This document shows positions 33,267-43,389 of a DNA stretch of 64,000 bases, one piece after another (positions within the stretch are counted from its first letter, which is position 1; every line of letters begins with the position of its first letter). The position numbers were made by a program, and so were the translations under genes. The notes beneath the pieces were generated by a model, which had not been told where the DNA came from, made no database searches, and saw only the letters and a list, made by a program, of their open reading frames with translations. This DNA is from Chitinophaga silvisoli. Lineage in GTDB: Bacteria; Bacteroidota; Bacteroidia; Chitinophagales; Chitinophagaceae. The stretch spans positions 186,001 through 250,000 of the forward strand of contig NZ_QTJV01000001.1 in NCBI RefSeq assembly GCF_003412465.1, in the 5' to 3' direction.

Positions 33267-35666
33267 ATGATAGAAAACAATGAACTAACTATGAATACGG
33301 AAAGCCGGCTGTCATTCGAGGAATTTCGGAAAGAAGTACTTGAAGATTATCGCCTGGCCTGCGAAAGCAGGGAAGTTAGTCTGCTGGCCCGTAAGGAAGT
33401 CCTTACAGGTAAGGCCAAGTTCGGTATATTCGGGGATGGAAAGGAAGTGGCTCAGGTAGCCATGGCTAAGTATTTCCAGCCGGGAGATTTCCGCTCCGGG
33501 TACTATCGTGATCAGACATTTGCTTTTGCCAGTGGTATTGCCACTCCTGAGCAGTTTTTCTCGCAGATGTATGCAGACCCAGACCTTGCCAATGAGCCAT
33601 TTTCGGGAGGCCGACAGATGAACTCGCATTTTGCTACTCCTAACCTTGGTAAGGATGGCAATTGGTTGAACCTGACAGAATCGAAGAACACTGCTACAGA
33701 CATGTCGCCTACCGCAGCCCAGATGCCACGTGCCCTTGGTTTGGCGTTTGCCTCCAAATTATTCAGGGATGTAGAAAGCCTGAAGGACCTGGAAGGCCTG
33801 TCAAAGAACGGTAACGAAGTATGTTTTGCTACTATTGGTGATGCGTCGACCTCCGAAGGTCATTTCTGGGAGACCATGAATGCAGCGGGTGTATTGCAGG
33901 TACCACTAGCGGTATTTGTATGGGACGATGGGTATGGTATTTCTGTACCACGTAAGTACCAAACGACAAAGGACTCCATCAGCGCCGCACTGGAAGGATT
34001 CCGTAAAACGGAAGACTCCAACGGTTTTGATATATATAATGTAAAAGGCTGGGATTATGCCGGCATGTGTGAGGTATTTGAAGCGGGCATCCGTAAGATC
34101 AGGGAAACCCATATTCCTGCCTTATTCCATGTGGAGGAGCTGACGCAGCCACAGGGCCACTCTACCAGTGGTTCCCACGAGCGTTATAAGAGTAAGGAGC
34201 GACTGACCTGGGAAAAAGAATTCGACTGCAATCACCAGATGCGTCAGTGGATTCTGGAAAACGCACTTTCTGACGAAGCTACCCTGGCTGAGATAGAGGC
34301 GAAAGCTAAATCTTTTGCACAGGAATCCCGTAAGAGTGCATGGGAAAAGTACATTGCGCCTATCCGCAAAGAGGTACAGACCATGCTGGGATTTGGTCAG
34401 GCAGTAGCCGCATTGCCACAGGCAGATACTGCACTGGTGAACAACCTGCTGCAGGAACTGCAGAACAACAGGGAGCCCTGGAGAAAGGACATCCTGAAAA
34501 CTGCCGCCAACATCCTGTTCCGTCATAGAAACATTCAGTCTCCGGCTATTGCTGCCCTGAAAACATACTATGAGGACCTGCTGGCCCGCGAAAAAGAAAA
34601 TTACAACTCCTTCCTGCATGCTACGGGTGTTAACTCTGCGCTGAATGTACCGGTAGTACCGGCTGCATATGATGCGGATACTGTAAGCATCAACGGATAC
34701 GAGATCCTGAACAAATATTTCGATCAGCTGATCAGCAATAATCCTAAGGTTTTTGCCTTTGGTGAAGACGTAGGTAAAATCGGTGACGTGAATCAGGGTT
34801 TTGCCGGTTTACAGGCAAAACATGGCAACAAGCGCATATTCGATACCGGTATCCGTGAGTTAACCATCATGGGACAGGGTATTGGGATGGCATTACGTGG
34901 TTTAAGGCCCATTGCTGAAATCCAGTACCTGGATTACCTGATTTATGGTCTGCAGCCACTGAGCGACGATGTAGCGAGCCTGCAATATCGTACAAAAGGT
35001 ATTCAGTCCTGCCCGATTATCGTTCGTACCCGTGGTCACAGGCTGGAGGGCATCTGGCACTCCGGTTCACCAATGAGTATGATTATGGGCGCGCTGAGAG
35101 GTATGCATATGTGTGTGCCACGCAATATGGTGCAGGCAGCTGGTATGTACAATACCCTGCTTCAGGCAAATGAGCCAGCCCTGATGATTGAGTCGCTGAA
35201 TGGCTACCGCCTGAAGGAAAAGCTGCCTAATAACCTGGCAACGTTTACCGTACCATTGGGTGTGCCTGAGGTGATGAAGGAAGGTACTGATATCACGATC
35301 GTGTCTTACGGCTCTACCCTGCGTATAGTTGAAGAAGCGATCCAGACACTGGAAGAGCTGGAAGTATCCGTTGAACTGGTGGATGTACAGACACTCTTGC
35401 CTTTTGATATCAATCATAAAATCCTGGAATCACTGAAGAAGACGAACAGGATCCTGTTTGTGGATGAAGACGTACCAGGTGGTGGTACAGCATATATGTT
35501 CCAGCAGGTGATTGAAGGCCAGGGTGCGTACCGCTGGCTGGATGTAGCTCCGCGTACATTGAGTGCCCAGGCGCATCGTCCTGCATATGGTTCAGATGGA
35601 GACTACTTCTCCAAGCCAAATGTGGAAGATGTGATCAGGGTAGTGCTGGAAATGGTAGCAGAATAA
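33267..35666 (+). CDS. Fused alpha/beta thiamine-dependent 2-oxoacid dehydrogenase E1
   Basis: 799 residues, combining the two E1 subunits. The alpha half (about 1-400) carries the TPP motif GDASTSEGHFWETMNAAGV...DDGYGIS; the beta half (about 465-799) starts around FGEDVGKIGDVNQGFAGLQ and ends with FVDEDVPGGGTAYMFQQVI. It is the decarboxylating part of a branched-chain 2-oxoacid (or pyruvate) dehydrogenase complex; E2 and E3 are not in the window. The second in-frame ATG (33291, MNTESRL) is an alternative start. Fused E1s are usual in Bacteroidota. Confidence 0.92.
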   Translation: MIENNELTMNTESRLSFEEFRKEVLEDYRLACESREVSLLARKEVLTGKAKFGIFGDGKEVAQVAMAKYFQPGDFRSGYYRDQTFAFASGIATPEQFFSQMYADPDLANEPFSGGRQMNSHFATPNLGKDGNWLNLTESKNTATDMSPTAAQMPRALGLAFASKLFRDVESLKDLEGLSKNGNEVCFATIGDASTSEGHFWETMNAAGVLQVPLAVFVWDDGYGISVPRKYQTTKDSISAALEGFRKTEDSNGFDIYNVKGWDYAGMCEVFEAGIRKIRETHIPALFHVEELTQPQGHSTSGSHERYKSKERLTWEKEFDCNHQMRQWILENALSDEATLAEIEAKAKSFAQESRKSAWEKYIAPIRKEVQTMLGFGQAVAALPQADTALVNNLLQELQNNREPWRKDILKTAANILFRHRNIQSPAIAALKTYYEDLLAREKENYNSFLHATGVNSALNVPVVPAAYDADTVSINGYEILNKYFDQLISNNPKVFAFGEDVGKIGDVNQGFAGLQAKHGNKRIFDTGIRELTIMGQGIGMALRGLRPIAEIQYLDYLIYGLQPLSDDVASLQYRTKGIQSCPIIVRTRGHRLEGIWHSGSPMSMIMGALRGMHMCVPRNMVQAAGMYNTLLQANEPALMIESLNGYRLKEKLPNNLATFTVPLGVPEVMKEGTDITIVSYGSTLRIVEEAIQTLEELEVSVELVDVQTLLPFDINHKILESLKKTNRILFVDEDVPGGGTAYMFQQVIEGQGAYRWLDVAPRTLSAQAHRPAYGSDGDYFSKPNVEDVIRVVLEMVAE

Positions 35667-35700
35667 TCGAAAGAGCAGATCAAATCAGCTTAAAATACGA

Positions 35701-35740
35701 ACGCAAGGCTTTCAAAGGCCTTGCGTTTTTGTTTTGTATA
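35701..35740 (+). terminator. E1 terminator
   Basis: ACGCAAGGC (35701-35709) / GCCTTGCGT (35718-35726), then TTTTGTTTTG. Confidence 0.88.
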
Positions 35741-36100
35741 GTTGTAGGTTTAAGAAATGACAAGTAGTACAGGTACAAATATGATAAATTGTTTTATAAT
35801 ATTTATTATTCGCCTAAAAGAAATTCCATTTTTGGAGGGAGCTGATAAATTAAGTTAGGATTGCTAATGTTTAAACAATTTTTTCTCAAAGTATGTTATT
35901 ATTCTGTAGTGAGTGATACTTAATATATTAGACATTCTTTTTTTATTCGTCATCAGGAATGAATAAAATGAATGTTTGAAAATTAAAACGCAGGATATAA
36001 ATTGTATTGTAGAATTTTTTTAGAGGGAGAATTGAACAAGCACCACGTTACGATAGGTTAATAGTAATTAAATTATTTAATTATCAACCCAAATCCATTT
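35741..36100. other. AT-rich intergenic stretch, no gene seen
   Basis: 360 nt, low in GC. Only frames of under 20 codons are open and none has supporting context. It must hold the promoter of the response regulator, but no box stands out. Confidence 0.6.
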
Positions 36101-36814
36101 ATGAAAGCAGGAGTACTGTTAGTTGAAGACGATTTGTTTTTTGCCAAAGTGGTAAAAAGCCATTTAGAAAAGGCCGGGTACGATGTAACTCATTGTGCTA
36201 ACGGTGAAGAGGGCTGGGCAACTTTTCAGGACAAGCCCTTCGACATTTGTCTGTTGGATGTGATTATGCCTGGTATGGATGGGTTTACCCTGTGCCGGGA
36301 GATTCGCGACAAGGATGAAAATGTACCAATTATCTTTGCTTCTTCCCGGTATATGGAGCAGGATAAGCTGAACGGCTTTGAAGCCGGCGGCGATGACTAT
36401 CTCGTAAAACCTTTTAATATGGAAGAGTTACTCTGCCGTATGGAAGTGTTCATGAAGCGGAGTCGTCTCTTGCAGCATGACAAGCAGGTGGTGTTCACCT
36501 TGGGTACACTCGTATTTAATTACAGCGAATTCAAAATATATCATCAACCATCCAATACTGATATCAATTTACCGCCCAAGGAGGCTGAGCTGCTCAAGTA
36601 TCTCTGTGAAAATGCAAATAAGAAGCTGAAGAGAGAAGGTATCCTGCTCAGTGTATGGGGAAATGACGATTTCTTCACCGGCAGAAGTATGGATGTATAC
36701 CTGACGCGTATCAGGAAGCATTTCAGGCTGGATGGCACCATTAAGCTGGAAACCATTCATGGCAAGGGCTTACGCCTGGTAACAGAAACAGAGAAGGTTG
36801 CGGAAAAGTTATAA
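36101..36814 (+). CDS. OmpR/PhoB-type response regulator
   Basis: 237 residues. Receiver domain 1-120 with acidic pair ED at 9-10, phosphorylatable D53 in CLLDVIMPG, and lysine in YLVKPFN near 102. The DNA-binding winged-helix domain (about 135-230) has LPPKEAELLKYLCENANKKLKREGILLSVWG and the recognition helix region SMDVYLTRIRKHFRLDGTIKLETIHGKGLRLV. No sensor kinase is adjacent, so it is an orphan here. Its target genes cannot be told. Confidence 0.94.
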   Translation: MKAGVLLVEDDLFFAKVVKSHLEKAGYDVTHCANGEEGWATFQDKPFDICLLDVIMPGMDGFTLCREIRDKDENVPIIFASSRYMEQDKLNGFEAGGDDYLVKPFNMEELLCRMEVFMKRSRLLQHDKQVVFTLGTLVFNYSEFKIYHQPSNTDINLPPKEAELLKYLCENANKKLKREGILLSVWGNDDFFTGRSMDVYLTRIRKHFRLDGTIKLETIHGKGLRLVTETEKVAEKL

Positions 36815-36819
36815 ATTAA

Positions 36820-36850
36820 AAAAGGGTCTGCGATTGCAGACCCTTTTTCT
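36820..36850. terminator. Terminator between the response regulator and yebC
   Basis: AAAAGGGTCTGC (36820-36831) / GCAGACCCTTTT (36836-36847), loop GATT, T run on both sides; serves convergent genes. Confidence 0.9.
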
Positions 36851-36907
36851 TTGAAGCCAGGTTTCATGCCTGTAGCTGAGCTCCTGATTTCTTGAATGTT
36901 TTTATGA

Positions 36908-37618
36908 TTATCTCAGCGTGTGGAACACCTGCTGTACGTCATCGTCCTGCTCCAGTCTGTCAATCAGTTCCAGCACTTCCTTCGCCTGCTCTTCATTCAG
37001 CTCCGTGGTAGTGGTAGGAATACGCTTTAATTCAGCGCTGACTACCTGGATATTTCTATCTTCCAGTGCTTTGGACATATTACCAAACTCAGTGAAAGGA
37101 GTACGGATAATGATATTGCCTTCGCTGTCTTCACCGATTTCTTCCAGCCCTGCATCAATCAGTTCCAGCTCCAGGTCTTCCAGGTTCTGGCCTTCATTCT
37201 TGATTTTGAATTCACCCATACGGTTGAAGAGGAAACCAACCGAACCACTGTTGCCAAGGCTACCACCTGTTTTGTTAAAGTGCATACGTACGTTGGCAAC
37301 GGTACGGGTAGGGTTGTCTGTAGCAGTTTCTACTATTACAGCCACGCCGTGCGGTGCATATCCTTCGTATACAACTTCTTCATAGTCAGTTTTATCCTTT
37401 CCCATCGCGCGCTTGATCGCAGCTTCAACGCGGTCTTTGGGCATGTTCACACCTTTCGCATTCAATACGCATCTGCGGAGGGCAGGATTATTATCAGGAT
37501 CAGGACCTCCCGCTTTTACAGCTATCGCGATTTCCTTGCCTATCCTGGTAAACTGCTTTGCCATCCTGTCCCAGCGGGCAAACATGGTGTGTTTTCTTAC
37601 TTCAAATATCCTTCCCAT
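36908..37618 (-). CDS. yebC: YebC/PmpR family protein (TACO1-like)
   Basis: 236 residues, three domains. The N-terminus [30 protein letters not shown] varies from the usual AGHSKWANIKHRK, as is common in Bacteroidota copies. Then [28 protein letters not shown] and [14 protein letters not shown] are the family core. Members act as transcriptional regulators or, as recent work on YebC2 and TACO1 suggests, help translation of proline-rich or mitochondrial proteins. Convergent with the response regulator. Confidence 0.93.
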   Translation of the reverse strand: MGRIFEVRKHTMFARWDRMAKQFTRIGKEIAIAVKAGGPDPDNNPALRRCVLNAKGVNMPKDRVEAAIKRAMGKDKTDYEEVVYEGYAPHGVAVIVETATDNPTRTVANVRMHFNKTGGSLGNSGSVGFLFNRMGEFKIKNEGQNLEDLELELIDAGLEEIGEDSEGNIIIRTPFTEFGNMSKALEDRNIQVVSAELKRIPTTTTELNEEQAKEVLELIDRLEQDDDVQQVFHTLR

Positions 37619-37665
37619 AGTGGGTAATGTGATTAATTATTAAGAATAGAGGTGCAAATTTATGG

Positions 37666-37697
37666 AAAAGGGCCGGAAAAACTGAATTTCCCGGCCC
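37666..37697 (-). terminator. Permease terminator
   Basis: GGGCCGG (37670-37676) / CCGGCCC (37691-37697); on the minus strand TTTT follows. Confidence 0.7.
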
Positions 37698-37723
37698 ATT
37701 CCTGTTGTATACTGTTGAATATT

Positions 37724-39220
37724 TTATTTAACCAGCTTTCTGGTTTTACTGTGTTTTACGCTATAACCGAAGTAGATCACGAAACCAATCAGCAGCCAGA
37801 TGATCAGTCTTGTCCAGTTTTCCCAGCCAAGGCTGAATATCATGGTTACGCAGAACAGGGTACCTACGATAGGTACTACCGGTACCCATGGTGTTTTGAA
37901 TTCACGTGGCAGATCAGGATCTGTCTTACGCATTACGATTACGCCCAAACATACAAGTACGAAGGCGAACAGGGTACCGATACTTGTCATATCACCTACC
38001 ACGCTATCAGGAACGAAAGCAGCAAACAGGGATACGAATATGAAGAACATAGCCTGTGACCTGTAAGGAGTACGGTATTTAGGATGCAGATCAGCAAATA
38101 CTTTTGGAACCAGACCATCGTTGGCCATGGAGTAGAATACGCGGGTCTGGCCCAGCAGCATCACCAGGATTACTGACGAGAAACCAGCCAGGATAGCGAC
38201 AGTTACGAATGTAGACAGCCAGCCATATCCTACCATGTATTTGTCAATTACATATGCTACGGAAGCCTCACCACCTTCTTTCAGGAAGTCCTGGTAGGGA
38301 GCGATACCTGTCAGCACGTAGGAGAAGAGGATATATAAAGCAGTACATACGAACAGGGAAACCAGGATACCTATAGGCATATTGCGCTTAGGATTTACAG
38401 TTTCCTGTGCAGCGGTAGATACTGCATCAAAACCAATAAATGCAAAGAATACTACACCTGCTCCCCGCAAGACCCCTGATATACCATGGAACCCGTACTT
38501 CGAATAATCGACGACCGTACCATTGTGCATAGTTACAGTACCCGCATTTTCAGGGATCATGAATGGAGTATGGTTCACCGGATTGATGAACTGCCAGCCA
38601 AGGAGGATGATCAGGATTACGATAGCTACTTTAGCGATAACGATGATGTTATTCACAATTGCAGAACCTTCGATACCGCGTATGAGCAGTAAACTCAGCA
38701 ACAGCAGAATGAAGATAGCAGGGATGTTCATGATACCATGTACACCTGCATCAGATGTTTCGAAAGGACTGTGACACCATTGGTAGGGGACGGTCCATCC
38801 GACTGTTTTTTCCAATAGTTTATTCAGATACTGCGCCCAGCCTATGGCCACAGTAGCGGCACCCAGTGCATATTCCAGCACGAGATCCCAGCCGATGATC
38901 CAGGCAATAAATTCACCCATAGTGGCATAAGAGTAGGTATAAGCACTACCAGCGATAGGGATCATAGAGGCAAATTCTGCGTAGCATAAACCTGCTAAAG
39001 CACAACCTGCAGCTGCAATGATAAATGAGAAGACAACTGCGGGTCCGGCGTGTTGTCCGGCAGCAGCTGCTGTTCTTACGAAGAGGCCTGCACCAATGAT
39101 GGCACCAATGCCCAATGCAATCAGGGAACCTGCGCCCAGCGTGCGTTTAAGTCCTTTGTCCGATTCAGATGCTTCTGATAATAAAATGGAGAGAGGCTTT
39201 TTTACAAAAAGTTTGCCCAT
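37724..39220 (-). CDS. APC family amino acid permease (cationic amino acid type)
   Basis: 498 residues, about 12 to 14 membrane helices. The N-terminal part carries the substrate-binding broken helix SLIALGIGAIIGAGLFVRTAAAAGQHAGPA and the loop YAEFASMIPIAGSAYTYSYATMGEFIAWIIGWDLVLEY, both characteristic of the CAT/YfnA subgroup. It imports or exchanges amino acids across the inner membrane; the substrate is not certain. Divergent from the symporter at 39401. Confidence 0.92.
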   Translation of the reverse strand: MGKLFVKKPLSILLSEASESDKGLKRTLGAGSLIALGIGAIIGAGLFVRTAAAAGQHAGPAVVFSFIIAAAGCALAGLCYAEFASMIPIAGSAYTYSYATMGEFIAWIIGWDLVLEYALGAATVAIGWAQYLNKLLEKTVGWTVPYQWCHSPFETSDAGVHGIMNIPAIFILLLLSLLLIRGIEGSAIVNNIIVIAKVAIVILIILLGWQFINPVNHTPFMIPENAGTVTMHNGTVVDYSKYGFHGISGVLRGAGVVFFAFIGFDAVSTAAQETVNPKRNMPIGILVSLFVCTALYILFSYVLTGIAPYQDFLKEGGEASVAYVIDKYMVGYGWLSTFVTVAILAGFSSVILVMLLGQTRVFYSMANDGLVPKVFADLHPKYRTPYRSQAMFFIFVSLFAAFVPDSVVGDMTSIGTLFAFVLVCLGVIVMRKTDPDLPREFKTPWVPVVPIVGTLFCVTMIFSLGWENWTRLIIWLLIGFVIYFGYSVKHSKTRKLVK

Positions 39221-39400
39221 ACTGTATGTCTATTGTGGTTGACGTTTGAATGGTTTAGTAATTTGTTGTTTCAATTCATTACAGATCGCCAAATATAGGC
39301 ATCAATTTTATAAAATGACACACAACTTTAGCTCAACAGCATTATTTTTGGGGGATTTTAGTCAGTTTATACAATTTCTTAATATAAAAAGTGCCGCTGC

Positions 39401-40660
39401 ATGAAGAAATCCAACCGCCTTACCTTCTACATATTTTTAGCAATGGTATTGGGGATATTGACAGGTTATTTGGTGAATATTGCTTATTCGGGTAAAGATG
39501 GTGGGCAAGTTACTATTGGAAAGTTCGTGGAAAATATATCGATACTGACCAGTGTTTTTCTTCGCCTTGTAAAAATGATTATTGCTCCGCTGGTATTTAC
39601 CACGCTCGTAGTAGGTATCGCCAAGCTGGGTGATATCAAGGCTGTAGGCCGTATTGGGGGTAAGACCATGTTATGGTTCATTTCGGCTACTTTTGTTTCC
39701 CTGTTCCTGGGGCTGATTCTCGTCAACATACTGAAACCTGGGGCTGATATGCACCTGGTAGATAAGCATGCGGAATCTGGTATCAAGGCAGCAGACATGA
39801 CCCTGAGAGGTTTTTTCGAGCATGTATTTCCGGATAGTGTTGTAAATGCGATGGCACACAACGAGATCCTGCAGATTGTAATATTCGCCCTGTTCTTTGG
39901 TGTGGCAACAGCTGCAATAGGAGAAATGGGCCAGATAGTAATTAAGTTCCTGGATAGTGTAGCGCACATCATGCTGAAAGTAACGGGCTATGTGATGAAC
40001 TTTGCCCCTTTTGCAGTATTTGGTGCTATGGCTGCTACGATAGCTGAGAAGGGAGCGGGAATCCTGAGAACTTATGGCATATTTATCAGTGAGTTTTACG
40101 CAGGTCTTGCCTGCCTGTGGATTGTACTGGCAGGGGTAGGTTGCCTGATATTGGGAAAGCGTGGACTGGACCTGCTGAAAAGAATAAAAGATCCGGTATT
40201 GCTGGCATTTAGCACTGCAAGTAGCGAGGCTGCCTATCCGAAGGTGATGGAAGAACTGGAAGGATTCGGAGCTGATAACCGTATAGTGAGCTTTGTATTG
40301 CCACTGGGTTATTCCTTCAACCTGGATGGTTCTATGATGTATATGACGTTTGCCAGCCTCTTTATAGCCCAGGCATATGATATGCACCTGGGTATTGAGC
40401 AGCAGTTTTCCATGTTGCTGGTATTGATGATTACCAGTAAGGGAATTGCAGGTGTACCAAGGGCATCGCTGGTAGTGATAGCCGGTACCCTGTCAATGTT
40501 TAAGATTCCTGACGAAGGTTTATTGTTATTGCTGGGGGTAGACCACTTGTTGGATATGGGCCGTTCTGCCACCAACGTGATTGGGAATGCCATGGCAACC
40601 GGGGTAGTGTCCAAATGGGAGGGGGCACTGGCAGCACCACGGACCAATCCAGAACTATAA
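39401..40660 (+). CDS. Dicarboxylate/amino acid:cation symporter (SDF family)
   Basis: 419 residues, eight membrane helices and two re-entrant hairpins as in GltPh. Marks are the serine-rich hairpin AFSTASSEAAYPKVMEELEGFG, the NMDGT-like signature FNLDGSMMYMTFASLFIAQA, and the last helices GRSATNVIGNAMAT. It moves glutamate, aspartate or C4-dicarboxylates with Na+ or H+. The NLDGS version of NMDGT suits the acidic amino acid subfamily loosely; substrate uncertain. Confidence 0.93.
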   Translation: MKKSNRLTFYIFLAMVLGILTGYLVNIAYSGKDGGQVTIGKFVENISILTSVFLRLVKMIIAPLVFTTLVVGIAKLGDIKAVGRIGGKTMLWFISATFVSLFLGLILVNILKPGADMHLVDKHAESGIKAADMTLRGFFEHVFPDSVVNAMAHNEILQIVIFALFFGVATAAIGEMGQIVIKFLDSVAHIMLKVTGYVMNFAPFAVFGAMAATIAEKGAGILRTYGIFISEFYAGLACLWIVLAGVGCLILGKRGLDLLKRIKDPVLLAFSTASSEAAYPKVMEELEGFGADNRIVSFVLPLGYSFNLDGSMMYMTFASLFIAQAYDMHLGIEQQFSMLLVLMITSKGIAGVPRASLVVIAGTLSMFKIPDEGLLLLLGVDHLLDMGRSATNVIGNAMATGVVSKWEGALAAPRTNPEL

Positions 40661-40747
40661 CATTGATATAACGTTTAAATCCTTATTTTGCTTCCGCGGC
40701 GATTCCGCAGGGCAAGACCTTAAATTAGTGGAGATTATTCAAAGCAT

Positions 40748-41404
40748 ATGGACCAGTTTATAGAACTATTTAAGCACCTCATTAACCCGGAATGGATTAT
40801 TAACCATGGGGGATTGTATTTGTTACTGATTATAATTTTCGCGGAGACAGGTTTATTTGTAGGGTTCTTTTTACCTGGTGATTCCCTGTTATTTGTAGCG
40901 GGTATTTATGGTGGATTGTTGAGTAATGCTTTTTATGATGTTCCATTCTTTTTTATAATGGTGATGATTGCCGTTGCCGGTGTGCTGGGCAATTTTGTAG
41001 GTTTTTGGTTTGGGCGTAAGTCCGGGCCGCTTTTATTTAGCCGGAAAGACACCTTACTCTTCAAGAAAAAGCACCTGTACCAGGCGAAGGAGTTTTATGA
41101 CAAGCATGGCGGTGGTGCCATCTTCCTGGCAAGGTTCCTGCCTATCATCCGTACATTTGCCCCTATCGTAGCAGGTATTGTGGGAATGGACAGGAAGAAA
41201 TTTATGTTCTTTAATATTATCAGCTCTTTTACCTGGGTATTTTCAATGATGCTGGCCGGTCATTATCTGGACAAGGCTTTCCCATCTTTGAAAGAACACC
41301 TGGAACTGATTGTGATTATATTGATTCTTATTACTACCTTACCAGTGATCATCAAACTGTTTTTCAGTAAACCAAAGCATGCTTCGCCACCGCATGTTGA
41401 CTAA
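40748..41404 (+). CDS. DedA family membrane protein
   Basis: 218 residues. The family signature lies in AETGLFVGFFLPGDSLLFVAG near the N-terminus and FLARFLPIIRTFAPIVAGIVGMDRKKF in the middle, with arginines known to be needed in YqjA and YghB. Members are half-channel-like transporters; some flip undecaprenyl phosphate or other lipids. A C-terminal helix ends the protein. Short gaps to both neighbours suggest a loose operon with the symporter and the MFS gene. Confidence 0.92.
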   Translation: MDQFIELFKHLINPEWIINHGGLYLLLIIIFAETGLFVGFFLPGDSLLFVAGIYGGLLSNAFYDVPFFFIMVMIAVAGVLGNFVGFWFGRKSGPLLFSRKDTLLFKKKHLYQAKEFYDKHGGGAIFLARFLPIIRTFAPIVAGIVGMDRKKFMFFNIISSFTWVFSMMLAGHYLDKAFPSLKEHLELIVIILILITTLPVIIKLFFSKPKHASPPHVD

Positions 41405-41436
41405 CATGTGAATGAATAATTATCTTTAAAATCCTC

Positions 41437-42675
41437 ATGAAACCAGACTCGAAAAGTTCCACAATTTTCAATGTTGCCGTATTGGTGGCATCATTGGGCT
41501 ATTTCGTAGATATCTACGACTTATTACTATTTACCATAGTACGGGTGCCCAGCCTGAAATCTCTGGGTATATCACAGGATGAGATTGACAAGGGGATAGG
41601 GGTCTGGCTGATGAACATCCAGATGATAGGCCTGCTGTTGGGCGGTATCATGTGGGGAATCATCGCTGATAAGAAGGGAAGGCTCCGGGTTTTGTTCGGT
41701 TCCATTCTATTGTATTCGGTGGCCAACATTGCCAATGGTTTTGTGCAGACGACAGCCGCTTATTCTTTCTGGCGCTTTGTAGCCGGGGTAGGTCTGGCTG
41801 GTGAACTCGGTGCTGGTATTACCCTGGTGGCGGAGATCCTGCCAAAAGAAAAGAGGGGATATGGTACCATGATCGTAGCTACTGTGGGGGTATCCGGCGC
41901 GATAGCGGCGAACCTGATTGCGAAGCTGGTGCCTGACTGGCGCTATTGTTACTTCATTGGTGGAGGTCTGGGATTAGTGTTGTTATTATTGAGAATCAGT
42001 GTAATGGAATCCGGTATGTTCCATGCGGCAGCTACGGACAATGCGGTAAAGCGGGGGAATATCTTTGCCCTGCTCAATAACCGGGAGCGCTTTATAAAAT
42101 ACCTGAAATGTATTATGCTGGGTACGCCGACCTGGTTTGTGGTAGGCATCCTGGTAGCATTTTCCAATAAGTTTGCAGTTGAAATGGGGGTTAAGGACCC
42201 GATAGCTCCGGGCGATGCGATTGCATTTTGCTATGCGGGGCTGGTACTGGGCGACTTTGTCACGGGCTGGGTGAGCCAGTTGTGGAAAAGCAGGCGAAAG
42301 GTCATGATTTTATTCCTCCTGCTTACGACTGTTTGTACGGCAGTTTACCTGCACCAATCGGGTACCGGCAAGGCATTCTTCTTCACCATATGTTTCCTGT
42401 TAGGTTTCAGTGTAGGGTTCTGGGCAATTTTCGTTACGATTGCGGCGGAGAGTTTTGGTACGAACCTGCGGGCTACGGTGGCGATTACGGTACCTAACTT
42501 TGCGAGGGGCATGCTGGTGTTGATCACGATGTTGTTTGGCTGGTTACAGCATTCATTCAGTTACCTGACCAGTGCGGGGATAGTAGGTGTGGTGACGATT
42601 GGGTTGGGGTTACTGGCATCTTACCTGGTGCCGGAGACCTTTGGGAAGGATCTGAATTATATGGAGACGATTTAA
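41437..42675 (+). CDS. MFS transporter
   Basis: 412 residues, 12 helices. Loop 2-3 carries GGIMWGIIADKKGRLRVLFGS, the MFS motif A; the fourth helix stretch is RFVAGVGLAGELGAGITLVAEILPKEKRGYGTM, as in sugar and aromatic-acid porters. It follows the DedA gene by 32 nt. The substrate is unknown; the second half has fewer conserved charges. Confidence 0.9.
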   Translation: MKPDSKSSTIFNVAVLVASLGYFVDIYDLLLFTIVRVPSLKSLGISQDEIDKGIGVWLMNIQMIGLLLGGIMWGIIADKKGRLRVLFGSILLYSVANIANGFVQTTAAYSFWRFVAGVGLAGELGAGITLVAEILPKEKRGYGTMIVATVGVSGAIAANLIAKLVPDWRYCYFIGGGLGLVLLLLRISVMESGMFHAAATDNAVKRGNIFALLNNRERFIKYLKCIMLGTPTWFVVGILVAFSNKFAVEMGVKDPIAPGDAIAFCYAGLVLGDFVTGWVSQLWKSRRKVMILFLLLTTVCTAVYLHQSGTGKAFFFTICFLLGFSVGFWAIFVTIAAESFGTNLRATVAITVPNFARGMLVLITMLFGWLQHSFSYLTSAGIVGVVTIGLGLLASYLVPETFGKDLNYMETI

Positions 42676-42691
42676 TACTTGAATAGATAAT

Positions 42692-42745
42692 AAAAAAAAG
42701 TCCGGATGTAATGAGTATCAATACTCACTCATCCGGGCTTTTTTG
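42692..42745. terminator. Bidirectional terminator between the MFS and marR genes
   Basis: AAGTCCGGATG (42698-42708) / CATCCGGGCTT (42730-42740), with GAGTAT/ATACTC inside; A and T runs on both sides. Confidence 0.9.
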
Positions 42746-42749
42746 TGGA

Positions 42750-43211
42750 TTAATACCTCATTAGGATTTTATCCAACAGTACATTCAGTTGTTTCGCTTC
42801 GTCTTCCGTAAGCGACAGGTTCAGAGAATCTTCCAGTGCAGGAAGGTCGACATCGACTTCTTCGAGGAGTGCGAGGCCTTTGGGAGTGATCATGACATCT
42901 ACCGCACGACGGTCAATTTCACTTGCTTTTCTTTCTACCAGACCAGCTTTCCTGAGGCGTTCCACGAGGCGGGAAACGTCGCTCATTTTGTCCAGCATCC
43001 TTTCTTTCAAAGTGTTGATATTAGCTGCTTTAGGATGCTGTCCCCGCAGGATGCGAAGGATGTTATACTGCTGCATGGTGATGTCAAACTTTTTAAAGAA
43101 ATGCTGGTGACGGGAAACCAGCCAGTTGCCTACGAAGATGAGACCTATTAACCCTTTGTTATACTCGCTGGTCCAACTTTTTTGCGAGATCAGTTTTTCT
43201 ATATTTGACAT
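42750..43211 (-). CDS. MarR family transcriptional regulator
   Basis: 153 residues. Winged helix-turn-helix at about 40-110: ITMQQYNILRILRGQHP, NINTLKERMLDKMSDVSRLVERLRKAGLVERK, and the wing DRRAVDVMITPKGLALLEEVD. MarR proteins are dimers that usually repress nearby or own genes and respond to phenolic or oxidising ligands. Its neighbours are an MFS transporter, convergent, and mdh. Confidence 0.92.
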   Translation of the reverse strand: MSNIEKLISQKSWTSEYNKGLIGLIFVGNWLVSRHQHFFKKFDITMQQYNILRILRGQHPKAANINTLKERMLDKMSDVSRLVERLRKAGLVERKASEIDRRAVDVMITPKGLALLEEVDVDLPALEDSLNLSLTEDEAKQLNVLLDKILMRY

Positions 43212-43300
43212 AAGTGCGCGTATATCGGCTTAAAAATACGATAATTCAATTATGTATAGGAAAGGGAAAATAAACGCAGGCACTTAATTGAGTGGTAAAT

Positions 43301-43338
43301 AAAAAAAATCGCTTTTGTCTGGGACAGAAGCGATTTTT
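43301..43338 (-). terminator. mdh terminator
   Basis: AAATCGCTTTTGTCT/ACAGAAGCGATTTTTT inverted repeat; T runs on both sides. Confidence 0.85.
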
Positions 43339-43389
43339 TGATGTGTGGGTCTGGCGGAAGGCCAATTTAAAGATTGTTAATAAGTGGAA